A model generated the notes under the pieces. That model searched no databases, was not told where the DNA came from, and saw nothing but the letters and a program-made list of their open reading frames with translations. The position numbers and the translations under genes are program-made. Shown here piece by piece: positions 1 to 8,700 of a stretch of DNA of 64,000 nt. The stretch is from Pseudemcibacter sp038106445 (GTDB lineage: Bacteria > Pseudomonadota > Alphaproteobacteria > Sphingomonadales > Emcibacteraceae). Position 1 is the stretch's first letter; each line of letters begins with the position of its first letter. The stretch spans positions 62,001 through 126,000 of the forward strand of contig JAYODU010000001.1 in NCBI GenBank assembly GCA_038106445.1, given 5' to 3'.

Positions 1-128
1 TTTTCCCAGTCTCCATAACGGACAGGGTCCGGCCCATCTCTTCCACCTACTTCCTTTGGCAAGGGTTGAGGGCCTTTTCGGACATCTTCGGTTTCTGTTT
101 TGTCCTTATCTTTATTTTTTTTGTCCAT
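1..128 (-). CDS. DUF1674 / SdhAF4-like protein (partial, C-terminus outside window)
   Basis: Reading the minus strand from the ATG at 128-126 gives 42 codons and runs off the window edge. The N-terminal 20 residues are lysine/glutamate-rich. They are followed by the family signature GGRDGPDPVRYGDWE, typical of DUF1674 proteins, the bacterial relatives of succinate dehydrogenase assembly factor 4, which in eukaryotes binds flavinylated SdhA. In alphaproteobacteria this gene is often found divergent from rsmB, as here. The family is about 60-110 residues long, so roughly the last third to half is missing. The function in bacteria is inferred from the eukaryotic homologue. Confidence 0.8.
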   Translation of the reverse strand, partial: MDKKNKDKDKTETEDVRKGPQPLPKEVGGRDGPDPVRYGDWE

Positions 129-158
129 AATTATAACTCTTACATGATAAACACTTTA

Positions 159-186
159 ATCATAAAGTAATTAAGAGGGAAAGCAA
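159..186 (-). promoter_or_regulatory. Candidate sigma70-type promoter for the DUF1674 gene
   Basis: On the minus strand a TTGCTT (-35, 186-181) is followed after 16 bases by TATGAT (-10, 164-159), about 31 bases upstream of the DUF1674 start. It lies in the 119-bp divergent gap with rsmB. No comparably good plus-strand promoter is obvious. Pattern match only. Confidence 0.4.
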
Positions 187-247
187 ATCAACACCTTGGC
201 AAACTTTACTTACTGTGTTACTGGCCTATGAACATTGGATTTTAATC

Positions 248-1546
248 ATGAACCAACAGGCGGATAGCAGAGAGCAGGCCTTTCTGATTTTAAAAGAGGT
301 GCTTGACAATGGCACTACCCTGGAAAATGCATTTGAGAAACATTCCAGAGGGGTGTCTTCAGTCGATAAAAGGTTTATCCGTCATCTGACGACCACAACC
401 CTAAGGCATCTGGGACAACTGGACCGCATTATTGACCACAGCACAAAAACAAAGCTTGGAAATACGCAAATGGCGGTTCGTCATTTGCTAAGACTTGGTA
501 TCTGCCAATTATTATTTACGCAAATTCCTTCTCATGCAGCTGTCAATACAACCGTAAATCTAATGGATCAATCCATTGGTAAAAAGTTACGTTATCTGAA
601 GAACACGGTAAATGCGGTTTTGAGAAAAGTTGATCGCGACCGTGCGGAATTAGTCAAGAAATATGGAAATTCAAGACATAATATTCCCGGATGGATGCTT
701 AACAGGTGGGATTCAAGATATGGAAAGGAAACCGTTAAGGAAATTATCACGCAAATACTGCAGGAACCACCTCTTGATCTTGCTTTATTATCACAAGCGG
801 ATGTCGATGAATGGGCTGTGAAACTTAATGGAGAAAAACTGCCTTTGGGGGGCATCCGCGTTAAAAATGCAGGCAATATCAAAGACTTACCCGGATATGA
901 AGAAGGATTATGGTGGGTGCAGGATTTAGCGGCACAACTTCCGGCACACCTTTTAGGCGCCAGAAAAGATGATGAACTATTGGATATTTGTGCGGCACCG
1001 GGTGGGAAGACCCTGCAATCTGCCGCAAAAGGCATAAAAGTTACGGCGCTGGATATTTCAAGAAAAAGGCTAGAAAGGCTCCATGAGAATTTAAGACGAC
1101 TTTCGCTTAAGGCTGGAATTGTAGAATTGGACATACTTAATTTTGAGCCAAAAAGGCAGTGGCAATATATTTTGCTTGATGCACCGTGCAGTTCAACGGG
1201 AACGATCCGAAGGCATCCGGAAATATTATGGGGCCAACGAGAGGATAAAATTGGATCTCTGTCAATTTTACAGGCAAAAATGCTCGATAAAGCAGCAGCA
1301 TTGCTGGCACCCGGGGGGATTTTGATTTATTGTACCTGTTCACTGGAAAAGGAAGAGGGGCCGGATCAGATTAATGCTTTACTGGAGCGCAGCAGCACAT
1401 TAAAACGAAAGGTGATCAGCCCTGGTGAATTGCCCGGACTTGAACAGTCAATATTGCAAACAGGGGATGTTCAAACATTGCCACATTATTTTAGTGACGG
1501 GATGGACGGATTTTTCATTTCACGTCTTATAAAGGATAAAGGTTAG
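248..1546 (+). CDS. rsmB: 16S rRNA (cytosine-967 C5)-methyltransferase RsmB
   Basis: This enzyme methylates C967 of 16S rRNA using S-adenosylmethionine. The N-terminal ~135 residues form a NusB-like RNA-binding domain; the C-terminal half is the Rossmann methyltransferase. The SAM-site motif CAAPGGKT lies at about residues 248-255. The two family cysteines are in DAPCSSTG (Cys about 314) and in CTCS (Cys 362/364); the latter is the usual nucleophile. The 432-residue length from ATG 248 is normal. A GTG at 215 would add 11 residues with no homology and no clear Shine-Dalgarno, so ATG 248 is preferred, although its own ribosome site is also weak. It is 3 bases from rpe and probably co-transcribed with it. 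Confidence 0.93.
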   Translation: MNQQADSREQAFLILKEVLDNGTTLENAFEKHSRGVSSVDKRFIRHLTTTTLRHLGQLDRIIDHSTKTKLGNTQMAVRHLLRLGICQLLFTQIPSHAAVNTTVNLMDQSIGKKLRYLKNTVNAVLRKVDRDRAELVKKYGNSRHNIPGWMLNRWDSRYGKETVKEIITQILQEPPLDLALLSQADVDEWAVKLNGEKLPLGGIRVKNAGNIKDLPGYEEGLWWVQDLAAQLPAHLLGARKDDELLDICAAPGGKTLQSAAKGIKVTALDISRKRLERLHENLRRLSLKAGIVELDILNFEPKRQWQYILLDAPCSSTGTIRRHPEILWGQREDKIGSLSILQAKMLDKAAALLAPGGILIYCTCSLEKEEGPDQINALLERSSTLKRKVISPGELPGLEQSILQTGDVQTLPHYFSDGMDGFFISRLIKDKG

Positions 1547-1549
1547 TAA

Positions 1550-2212
1550 ATGACATCACATGTTAAAATAGCCCCATCAATTTTGTCGGCGGATTTTGCC
1601 AAGCTTGGCGAAGAAGTAGAAGCAATATCAAAAGCGGGGGCCGATTATATTCATGTGGATGTGATGGATGGTCACTTCGTGCCAAACATAACCATCGGTC
1701 CGGATGTGGTGAAGGCGATCAGACCGCATAGCAATAAAATATTTGATGTTCATTTAATGATTTCCCCCGTTGATCCCTATGTAGAGGCATTTGCCAATGC
1801 CGGGTCGGACATTATAACGATACATGCGGAAGCGACGCCCCATTATCACAGGACACTGCAATTTATAAAATCGCTCGGTAAAAAAGCAGGTATCTCCCTT
1901 AATCCGGCAACACCGGTAAGTGCCATAGAGCACGTGATGGATCTTGTTGATTTGGTGCTTATCATGAGTGTTAACCCCGGTTTTGGCGGACAGAAATTTA
2001 TACCTGCCTCACTTGATAAAATCAGGCAGGTACGTGGCCTTATTGAAAAACAGGGAAGACATATAGATTTGGAAGTGGATGGCGGCGTCAACAGGGAAAC
2101 TGCCAAATCAATAATTGCTGCCGGTGCCGATGTGCTGGTTGCCGGGACCGCGACCTTTGAGGGTGGACCAGAAAGATATGCAGAAAACATTGCGGCGCTT
2201 GCTGCCCGGTAA
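1550..2212 (+). CDS. rpe: Ribulose-phosphate 3-epimerase
   Basis: Interconverts D-ribulose 5-phosphate and D-xylulose 5-phosphate in the pentose phosphate/Calvin pathways. It is a 220-residue TIM barrel of typical length. The metal and acid/base residues are visible: His35 and Asp37 in HVDVMDGHF, His68 in FDVHLMI, and the C-terminal catalytic Asp in EVDGGVN at about residue 177. The phosphate-gripping loop is in the GGVN and AGTATF regions. The start ATG follows the rsmB stop by 3 bases, which suggests translational coupling. Nothing unusual is seen. Confidence 0.96.
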   Translation: MTSHVKIAPSILSADFAKLGEEVEAISKAGADYIHVDVMDGHFVPNITIGPDVVKAIRPHSNKIFDVHLMISPVDPYVEAFANAGSDIITIHAEATPHYHRTLQFIKSLGKKAGISLNPATPVSAIEHVMDLVDLVLIMSVNPGFGGQKFIPASLDKIRQVRGLIEKQGRHIDLEVDGGVNRETAKSIIAAGADVLVAGTATFEGGPERYAENIAALAAR

Positions 2213-2307
2213 ATAGATGACGCGTTTAACATTTACTATTGTTTTTTTTTAATTGGGCTATGATATGCTCCTGACAGTCAGTCGATCATAGTGGAGAAAA
2301 GTTGTTA

Positions 2308-4020
2308 ATGGCTCAGTTTCGCCGAAATCCAGTTACACCATCCAGTAGAAAACCACCTAACCCGCTGGCTAAAGCAGTGGGCAGGGCGAAACACAGTAAA
2401 TTGATCCATGATTTGACTTTAAGAGGTGACAAGCCTTTAAATCTGCTTGGCACGCCTCCTAATATTTGGCGTGGTTCGGTTCGCTCAGGCACGCAAATGG
2501 TTTGTGGCAAAATCATTGGCGGCGGACATCCGCTGGAAAATGATGATGAAGACCAGGATATCTGGCCGGATGAAAGTATTTGGCATACTACAAATCTAGA
2601 TAAGCATTGGCTGGAATATCTACATTCTTTCAATTGGCTAGCGGACATTAATCAGGCCGTAGATCAGGGTGCTGCAAAAAAAAGAGCCCAGGAACTAGTC
2701 GAAGGATGGATCGAACAAAATACCCATTGGGGCGAAATCTCCTGGCGTCCGGATATTGTCGGGGAACGACTTTTGAACTGGCTTGTCTATACGCCGCTTG
2801 TTCTTGATTCCTTGGATGTTGTTTATAGGGGGCGGGTGTTTGATTCTTTGGCAAGAAGTGCCAGACATCTTATAAAGCAGGCCTCAGAACTTCCTGAGGG
2901 GCCAGATGGTCTAAAGGCCTTTATTGGTCTTATAATTGCCGGACTTTATATACCCAAGGGTGAAGACTGGTTAAAAGAAGGCAGCAGAAGACTTTCGCAG
3001 CGGCTTGCAAAAGAAGTCCTGGCGGACGGCGGACTAAGAAGTCGTAATCCCCAGGAACTCTTATTTATATTTATGAAGCTTGTTGTGCTGCGCCAGTCTT
3101 TTATAGAATTAGATAAAAAGCCGCCTGAAAATCTATCAGAAGCGCTCGGTAAAATGGCCTCTAACCTTAAACAGATGTCACATGGTGATGGCAAGCTTGC
3201 TTTATTCAATGGTGTTATTCTATATAACCATGAAGATATAAAAAATGCTATTTCCAAGCTGGATAAAGATGAAATCCCGGACATTAATATGGAACAATCG
3301 GGATTTGTCAGGATTGAAAAAGGCAAGACGGTTATTATTACTGATGTCGCACCACCTGCAGATCATAAATTAAGCACTATGGGGCACGCTGGCACCCATT
3401 CGTTTGAAATGAGCCGGGGTGACGATAGGCTGATCGTGAATTGCGGTGATGCATCCTTTGTTCCCAGAAAATTCAGTGAAGAACTTGCCGTTCATAGTCG
3501 CGGATCGACCGCACATTCGACATTGGTTTTGGATGGTCGCAACAGCAGTCAGATTGGGCCTGATGGTCTTATAGGTGAGGGCGTCACAAATACTGTGACT
3601 CAGAAATTTGAGCAAGACGGTCATATTTTAATTGAATCCGAGCATGATGGTTACTTGCTACGCTACGGCATCATTCATAAGCGGCTGATCTATATGGATG
3701 CAACGGGCAATGATGTGCGGGGGGAAGATATTCTTGAAAACAAAGCGCAGCAGACAAAAAATGACAGACTTCCATTTGATGTTAGATTTCACCTGGATCC
3801 GAATGTATCAGTCACATTAAGTACGGATGGGAATTCGGTTTATCTTGGTCTGACAAATGGAGAAACATGGCAGTTCCGCCAAAGCGGGGCAACCATTGCC
3901 ATTGAAGAAAGTATTTATTTTGGCGAAGCAGGTAAAATTTCACCCTCCAAACAGATCGTACTTATGGGCAGAACGGGAAGTAACATAACGACGGTAAAGT
4001 GGTCCCTTAAAAAGGGATAA
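2308..4020 (+). CDS. Heparinase II/III family protein
   Basis: A 570-residue protein with the layout of alphaproteobacterial heparinase II/III-like proteins: an N-terminal alpha-helical toroid (about residues 60-290) and a C-terminal beta-rich heparinase II/III domain (about 330-555), with GHAGTHSFEMSRGDDRLIVN and HSRGSTAHSTLVLDG as recognisable blocks. Homologues are uronate-containing polysaccharide lyases, but the alphaproteobacterial members lying between rsmB/rpe and purH have no settled substrate. No signal peptide is evident, so it may be cytoplasmic. ATG 2308 is chosen because GGAG at 2293-2296 sits 11 bases upstream; an in-frame TTG at 2302 is an alternative. The rpe-heparinase-purH order is conserved in this class of bacteria. 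Confidence 0.85.
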   Translation: MAQFRRNPVTPSSRKPPNPLAKAVGRAKHSKLIHDLTLRGDKPLNLLGTPPNIWRGSVRSGTQMVCGKIIGGGHPLENDDEDQDIWPDESIWHTTNLDKHWLEYLHSFNWLADINQAVDQGAAKKRAQELVEGWIEQNTHWGEISWRPDIVGERLLNWLVYTPLVLDSLDVVYRGRVFDSLARSARHLIKQASELPEGPDGLKAFIGLIIAGLYIPKGEDWLKEGSRRLSQRLAKEVLADGGLRSRNPQELLFIFMKLVVLRQSFIELDKKPPENLSEALGKMASNLKQMSHGDGKLALFNGVILYNHEDIKNAISKLDKDEIPDINMEQSGFVRIEKGKTVIITDVAPPADHKLSTMGHAGTHSFEMSRGDDRLIVNCGDASFVPRKFSEELAVHSRGSTAHSTLVLDGRNSSQIGPDGLIGEGVTNTVTQKFEQDGHILIESEHDGYLLRYGIIHKRLIYMDATGNDVRGEDILENKAQQTKNDRLPFDVRFHLDPNVSVTLSTDGNSVYLGLTNGETWQFRQSGATIAIEESIYFGEAGKISPSKQIVLMGRTGSNITTVKWSLKKG

Positions 4021-4096
4021 ATTTCTTGCGTAAGGCTATAAAATATACTAACACGCCGTTGGAATATTTTTACGATTATATTTAAAGAGACATTGA

Positions 4097-5698
4097 ATGA
4101 ATAATATTGCGGGTTCGCCTATAAAAAGGGCATTGTTATCGGTTTCTGATAAGACGGGGCTGGTGGATTTTGGCAGATTTTTAAGTGAAAAGGGTATAGA
4201 AATTCTTTCGACGGGAGGATCTGCTAAAATGTTGTCCGATGCAGGAATTTCTGTAACCGAAGTAGCAAAACATACAGGTTTTCCCGAAATGATGGACGGC
4301 CGTGTTAAAACACTGCATCCGAAAATTCATGGTGGGCTTCTTGCCCTTCGCGATAATGATGATCACTTCCGCTCCATGAAGGAACATGATATAGGTGAAA
4401 TTGATCTTCTTGTGGTTAACCTTTACCCATTTGAAGAAACAGTGGAAAAGGGAGCGGACTTTGCGACCTGTATCGAAAATATCGATATTGGCGGTCCTGC
4501 GATGATCCGCAGCGCATCAAAAAATCATGCCTATGTTACTGTGGTTGTTGAAGCAGAAGATTATCAAGTTGTAATGGATTCCATCAGTGAAAATAATGGA
4601 GCCACGTCAGCAGAATTAAGGCGTAAGCTTGCTGCAAAGGCTTTCGCCCGGACAGGTGCGTATGATGCTGCTATTTCTGCCTGGTTTGCAAATGAACTTG
4701 GTGAACCTTATCCCGAACGTTTAAACATTACGGCAACGAAACGACAAACTTTACGCTACGGTGAAAATCCACACCAGGACGCGGCATTTTATGTAACGCG
4801 TAGTGCGGACCCAAGAAGAGGAATTGCAACCGCAAGACAACTTCAGGGAAAAGAGCTTAGTTACAATAACTTAAATGATACTGATGCTGCATTTGAACTA
4901 GTCAGCGAATTTGATCCGAGCGACGGTCCGGCGGTCGCAATCATCAAACATGCCAATCCATGTGGCGTGGCGCGTGGTGAAAGCTACATAGAAGCTTATA
5001 ACAAAGCACTGATTTGTGATCAGACTAGCGCATTTGGAGGCATTATTGCGCTTAATGGCCCACTTGACGGTGAAACTGCTGAAGAAATATCAAAAATATT
5101 CACTGAAGTGGTTATTGCGACCGATGCTGATGAAAAAGCACGTGAAATAATGTCGGCCAAGAAAAATCTTAGATTGCTTGTGACGGGGGGAATTGCTGAT
5201 CCACGCAGTATCGGGCAGACAATAAGGTCAGTCGCAGGCGGGTATCTTGTTCAAAGCAGGGATAATGGTAAAATCACATTGGATGATTTGAAGGTCGTGA
5301 CAAAACGCCAACCTACTGAACGGGAGTTAAATGATCTTCTTTTTGCTTTTACAGTTTGCAAACATGTTAAATCAAACGCAATTATTTATGTAAAAGACGG
5401 AGCGACCGTGGGTATTGGTGCCGGGCAGATGAGCCGTGTTGATAGTTCGCGCACAGCGGCCAGAAAGGCAATAGACGCCAGTGAGGCAGCCGGATTAAAG
5501 GTGCCGATGACTGAAGGGTCTGTTGTTGCGTCTGATGCTTTTTTCCCATTTGCTGATGGCCTTTTAAGTGCCGCGGAAGCGGGCGTAACAGCCGTTATTC
5601 AGCCGGGCGGGTCCATACGTGATGATGAAATTATTGCCGCTGCTGATGAAGCGGGCCTTTCAATGGTTCTGACAGGAATGCGTCATTTCCGGCATTAG
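4097..5698 (+). CDS. purH: Bifunctional AICAR transformylase / IMP cyclohydrolase PurH
   Basis: Catalyses the last two steps of de novo IMP synthesis: formylation of AICAR with 10-formyl-tetrahydrofolate, then ring closure. The N-terminal MGS-like IMP cyclohydrolase domain (about residues 10-150) shows SVSDKTGLVDF and GRVKTLHPKIHGG (about 68-80). The AICAR transformylase domain carries LRYGENPHQ and the catalytic Lys284-His285 pair in IIKHANPCGVARG. Length 533 is standard. An AAAGAG ribosome site precedes ATG 4097. It is convergent with the glutamate dehydrogenase gene, with only 17 bases between the stops. Confidence 0.97.
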   Translation: MNNIAGSPIKRALLSVSDKTGLVDFGRFLSEKGIEILSTGGSAKMLSDAGISVTEVAKHTGFPEMMDGRVKTLHPKIHGGLLALRDNDDHFRSMKEHDIGEIDLLVVNLYPFEETVEKGADFATCIENIDIGGPAMIRSASKNHAYVTVVVEAEDYQVVMDSISENNGATSAELRRKLAAKAFARTGAYDAAISAWFANELGEPYPERLNITATKRQTLRYGENPHQDAAFYVTRSADPRRGIATARQLQGKELSYNNLNDTDAAFELVSEFDPSDGPAVAIIKHANPCGVARGESYIEAYNKALICDQTSAFGGIIALNGPLDGETAEEISKIFTEVVIATDADEKAREIMSAKKNLRLLVTGGIADPRSIGQTIRSVAGGYLVQSRDNGKITLDDLKVVTKRQPTERELNDLLFAFTVCKHVKSNAIIYVKDGATVGIGAGQMSRVDSSRTAARKAIDASEAAGLKVPMTEGSVVASDAFFPFADGLLSAAEAGVTAVIQPGGSIRDDEIIAAADEAGLSMVLTGMRHFRH

Positions 5699-5706
5699 AA
5701 TGTATA

Positions 5707-5730
5707 GTGGTGGTCTTAATCGACCACCAC
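5707..5730. terminator. Stem-loop between convergent purH and NAD-GDH genes
   Basis: A perfect 9-bp stem, GTGGTGGTC (5707-5715) with GACCACCAC (5722-5730), has a 6-base loop. It contains the stop codon and last codons of the minus-strand glutamate dehydrogenase gene. There is no long U-tract on either side, so it could be a bidirectional terminator or an mRNA 3'-end stabiliser. Confidence 0.45.
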
Positions 5731-8700
5731 ATTTCTGATCTGGCGTGCGGCAAATCCCATTTTTGTTACGTTCAGATTGCCAGCATGCTTGAAGTCATCA
5801 AGTAATTTTTTCACTCTTCCTGTCGAAGACTTGTTATCTTCAATCCATTTATTCGCACTATTAATACAGTCCTTATCCTTGCAGCCATTAAGAGCAGTTC
5901 TGGTCAGGATTTTTTGCTGATCCTGAAGGTCACCCAAAATACTGTTAACGGCAAGTCTGTCCCAATGGTCGGAAGTTTCCACCATTTCTGCCTGTGCTCT
6001 AAGCCAATCAAATCCAAGTGCGTCACCGAATAGGAAATAGGCCTCTGCAACCTGGGTAACATCAAGGTTCAGTTCCTTGGCCACCTGAACAAGATCACAA
6101 GCAGCAGTTTTTATATCAAGACTGGCGATATGACCTGCGAGTGCCTCATCAACATTTTGTTCGGTATACATATTCTTTTTGTTCAGGTAACTTTCATCTG
6201 AAGCTACCTTTGCAACGGTATCCATCATGAATAGCTCTGTGATACCCGGCTTATAGTTATCGATAATTTTTTGAATAGGCTGCTTTGAATCTGTATTATT
6301 CAAAAACCAGATGGTTTGTTTGCGGGCAAATTCTTCTACATCCATCAACATCAGGATTTGTATAGTCGCTGGCGCAATATAATCCAGTTTTTCTATCCTC
6401 TCCCACAGATTGTCCAGTTCAAAAACCTCACTTGTGATGATGGCGGCGCGGGCAATCTCAGCACCGCTTGCACCGGTTTCTTCCTTGATAGCCTGAATGC
6501 CGCCACGGTTTACGATATCATTACATAGCACCTTGGCGATAATCTGGCTTCGTAGCTGATGATTTCTCATTTCCGCTTTGTATTTGGTGCTAAGCCTTTG
6601 CGGGAATGATTTGAACAGAAATTTTTCCAAATAGGGGTCTTTAAGGAAGGAACTTGCCATCAAGCTATCAAACAGTGACATTTTTGCATAAGCAATCAGA
6701 ACCGCATTTTCAGAACGCGTTAACCCAAGCGATTTTTCTGCGCGCTCTTCAAGTACCTCATCATTAGGAAGAAATTCAAGTTCCCGATCAAGGTTTGCAG
6801 ATTTTTCAAGTTCGTCAAGATAGCGTTCAAAACTGTCCAATTGACGAATGCTGCTTGATTTTGCAAGGCTAATGGCCTGTGTCTGCAGATAATTATCCCG
6901 CAGCACAAGATCTGCCACGTCATCGGTCATTTCTTCGAGAAGCGCATCCCGCTGTTTTTTTGTCATTTTACCGTCAGCAACAATACTGTTCAGCAAAATC
7001 TTGATATTCACTTCATTGTCTGAGCAATCCACACCGGCAGAATTATCAACAGCATCCGTGTTCATCATTCCACCATTCAGGCAATATTCAATACGGCCAC
7101 GCTGAGTGCAGCCAAGGTTTCCACCTTCGCCAATAACCTTACAGTTAAGCTCTTTACCATTGACGCGGATAGCATCGTTAGCGCGGTCCCCGACCTCAAC
7201 ACTAGATTCGCTTTCGGCTTTGACATATGTGCCAATACCCCCAAACCAGAGAAGGTCAACATGTGATTTAAGGATGGCACGGATGAGTTCATTCGGTGTT
7301 GCTGAATTTGTTTCCTCATCAAAACCAAATAAAGTCTTCATTTCCGGGGTAAGGTCAATTGATTTGAGATTGCGGCTGAAGACGCCGCCACCCTTTGAAA
7401 TAAGCTTTTTATCATAATCGTTCCAGCTGGAACGCGGCAAATTGAACATGCGTTTACGTTCTGCGTAGGATTTCTTTGGATCCGGATCCGGATCGATAAA
7501 AATATCCCTGTGGTCAAATGCAGCGACGAGCTTTACAACCTCGGAACACAGAAGACCGTTACCAAAAACATCACCGGACATATCGCCGATGCCAGCGATA
7601 GTAATAGTGTCTTTCTGCACATCAATACCACGTTCGCGGAAATGGCGCTGTACACTTACCCAGGCACCGCGTGCGGTGATGCCCATTTTTTTATGGTCAT
7701 AGCCGACAGATCCCCCAGATGCGAAGGCATCATCAAGCCAGAATCCATATTGTTGTGCGAGGCCATTTGCGATATCGGAAAATGTAGCTGTTCCCTTATC
7801 CGCTGCAACAACCAGATAAGGATCGTCACCATCCTGTCTCACGACATTTTCAGGTGGGATTACATTACCATCTTTAAGATTATCGGTAATATCCAGCAGC
7901 CCGGAGATAAATGATTTATAGCAGGTAATCCCTTCTTCCAGAAATTCTTCACGTGACGGGTTTTGTGGCATTTGTTTCGGCACAAACCCGCCCTTTGCAC
8001 CGACGGGCACAATAACCGTATTTTTAACCTGTTGTGCTTTTACAAGACCAAGAATTTCTGTTCTGTAATCCTCTTTGCGATCAGACCATCTTAGTCCACC
8101 TCGGGCAACTGGTCCCGAGCGTAGATGCACGCCTTCGAAGCGTGGCGAGTAGACAAAAATTTCTGCATAAGGTCTTGGCTTTGGAGCCTCGTCAACTTTT
8201 GCGCTGTTTATTTTGATAGAAATATAGGATTTTGAATGCCCATCTTCTTTTTTCTGGTAGAAATTAGTGCGCAGGCTACAGGTTATAACATTAAGGTAGT
8301 TTCGCAGCATGCGGTCCTGATCAAGACTATCAACCTTGGAAAGGAGCGCTTTGATTTTTGCTATATGATTTTCAGCGTTTTTCTGCCTGTCGGCTGTTTT
8401 GGTAGTATCAAGATTAAATTTAATTTCAAACAATTCTGAAAATAATTTTGAAACTTCAACATATTGTGTAAGCGTATCCTGCATGTAGGTTTCGCTGTAT
8501 GAACTGCCAAGTTGACGAAGATATTTACTGTATATTCTAAGAACCAGAGCCTGCCTGTATGTCATCCCGGCTTTGAGAACAAGTTTATTAAATCCGTCAT
8601 TGTCAACTTCGTTGCCCCAAATAGCAATCAGGGCATCTTCCATTTGGGTTTTCAGGGCGCCCAATTCGAAAGGATTTCCTGATGGATCTTCCATATAAAA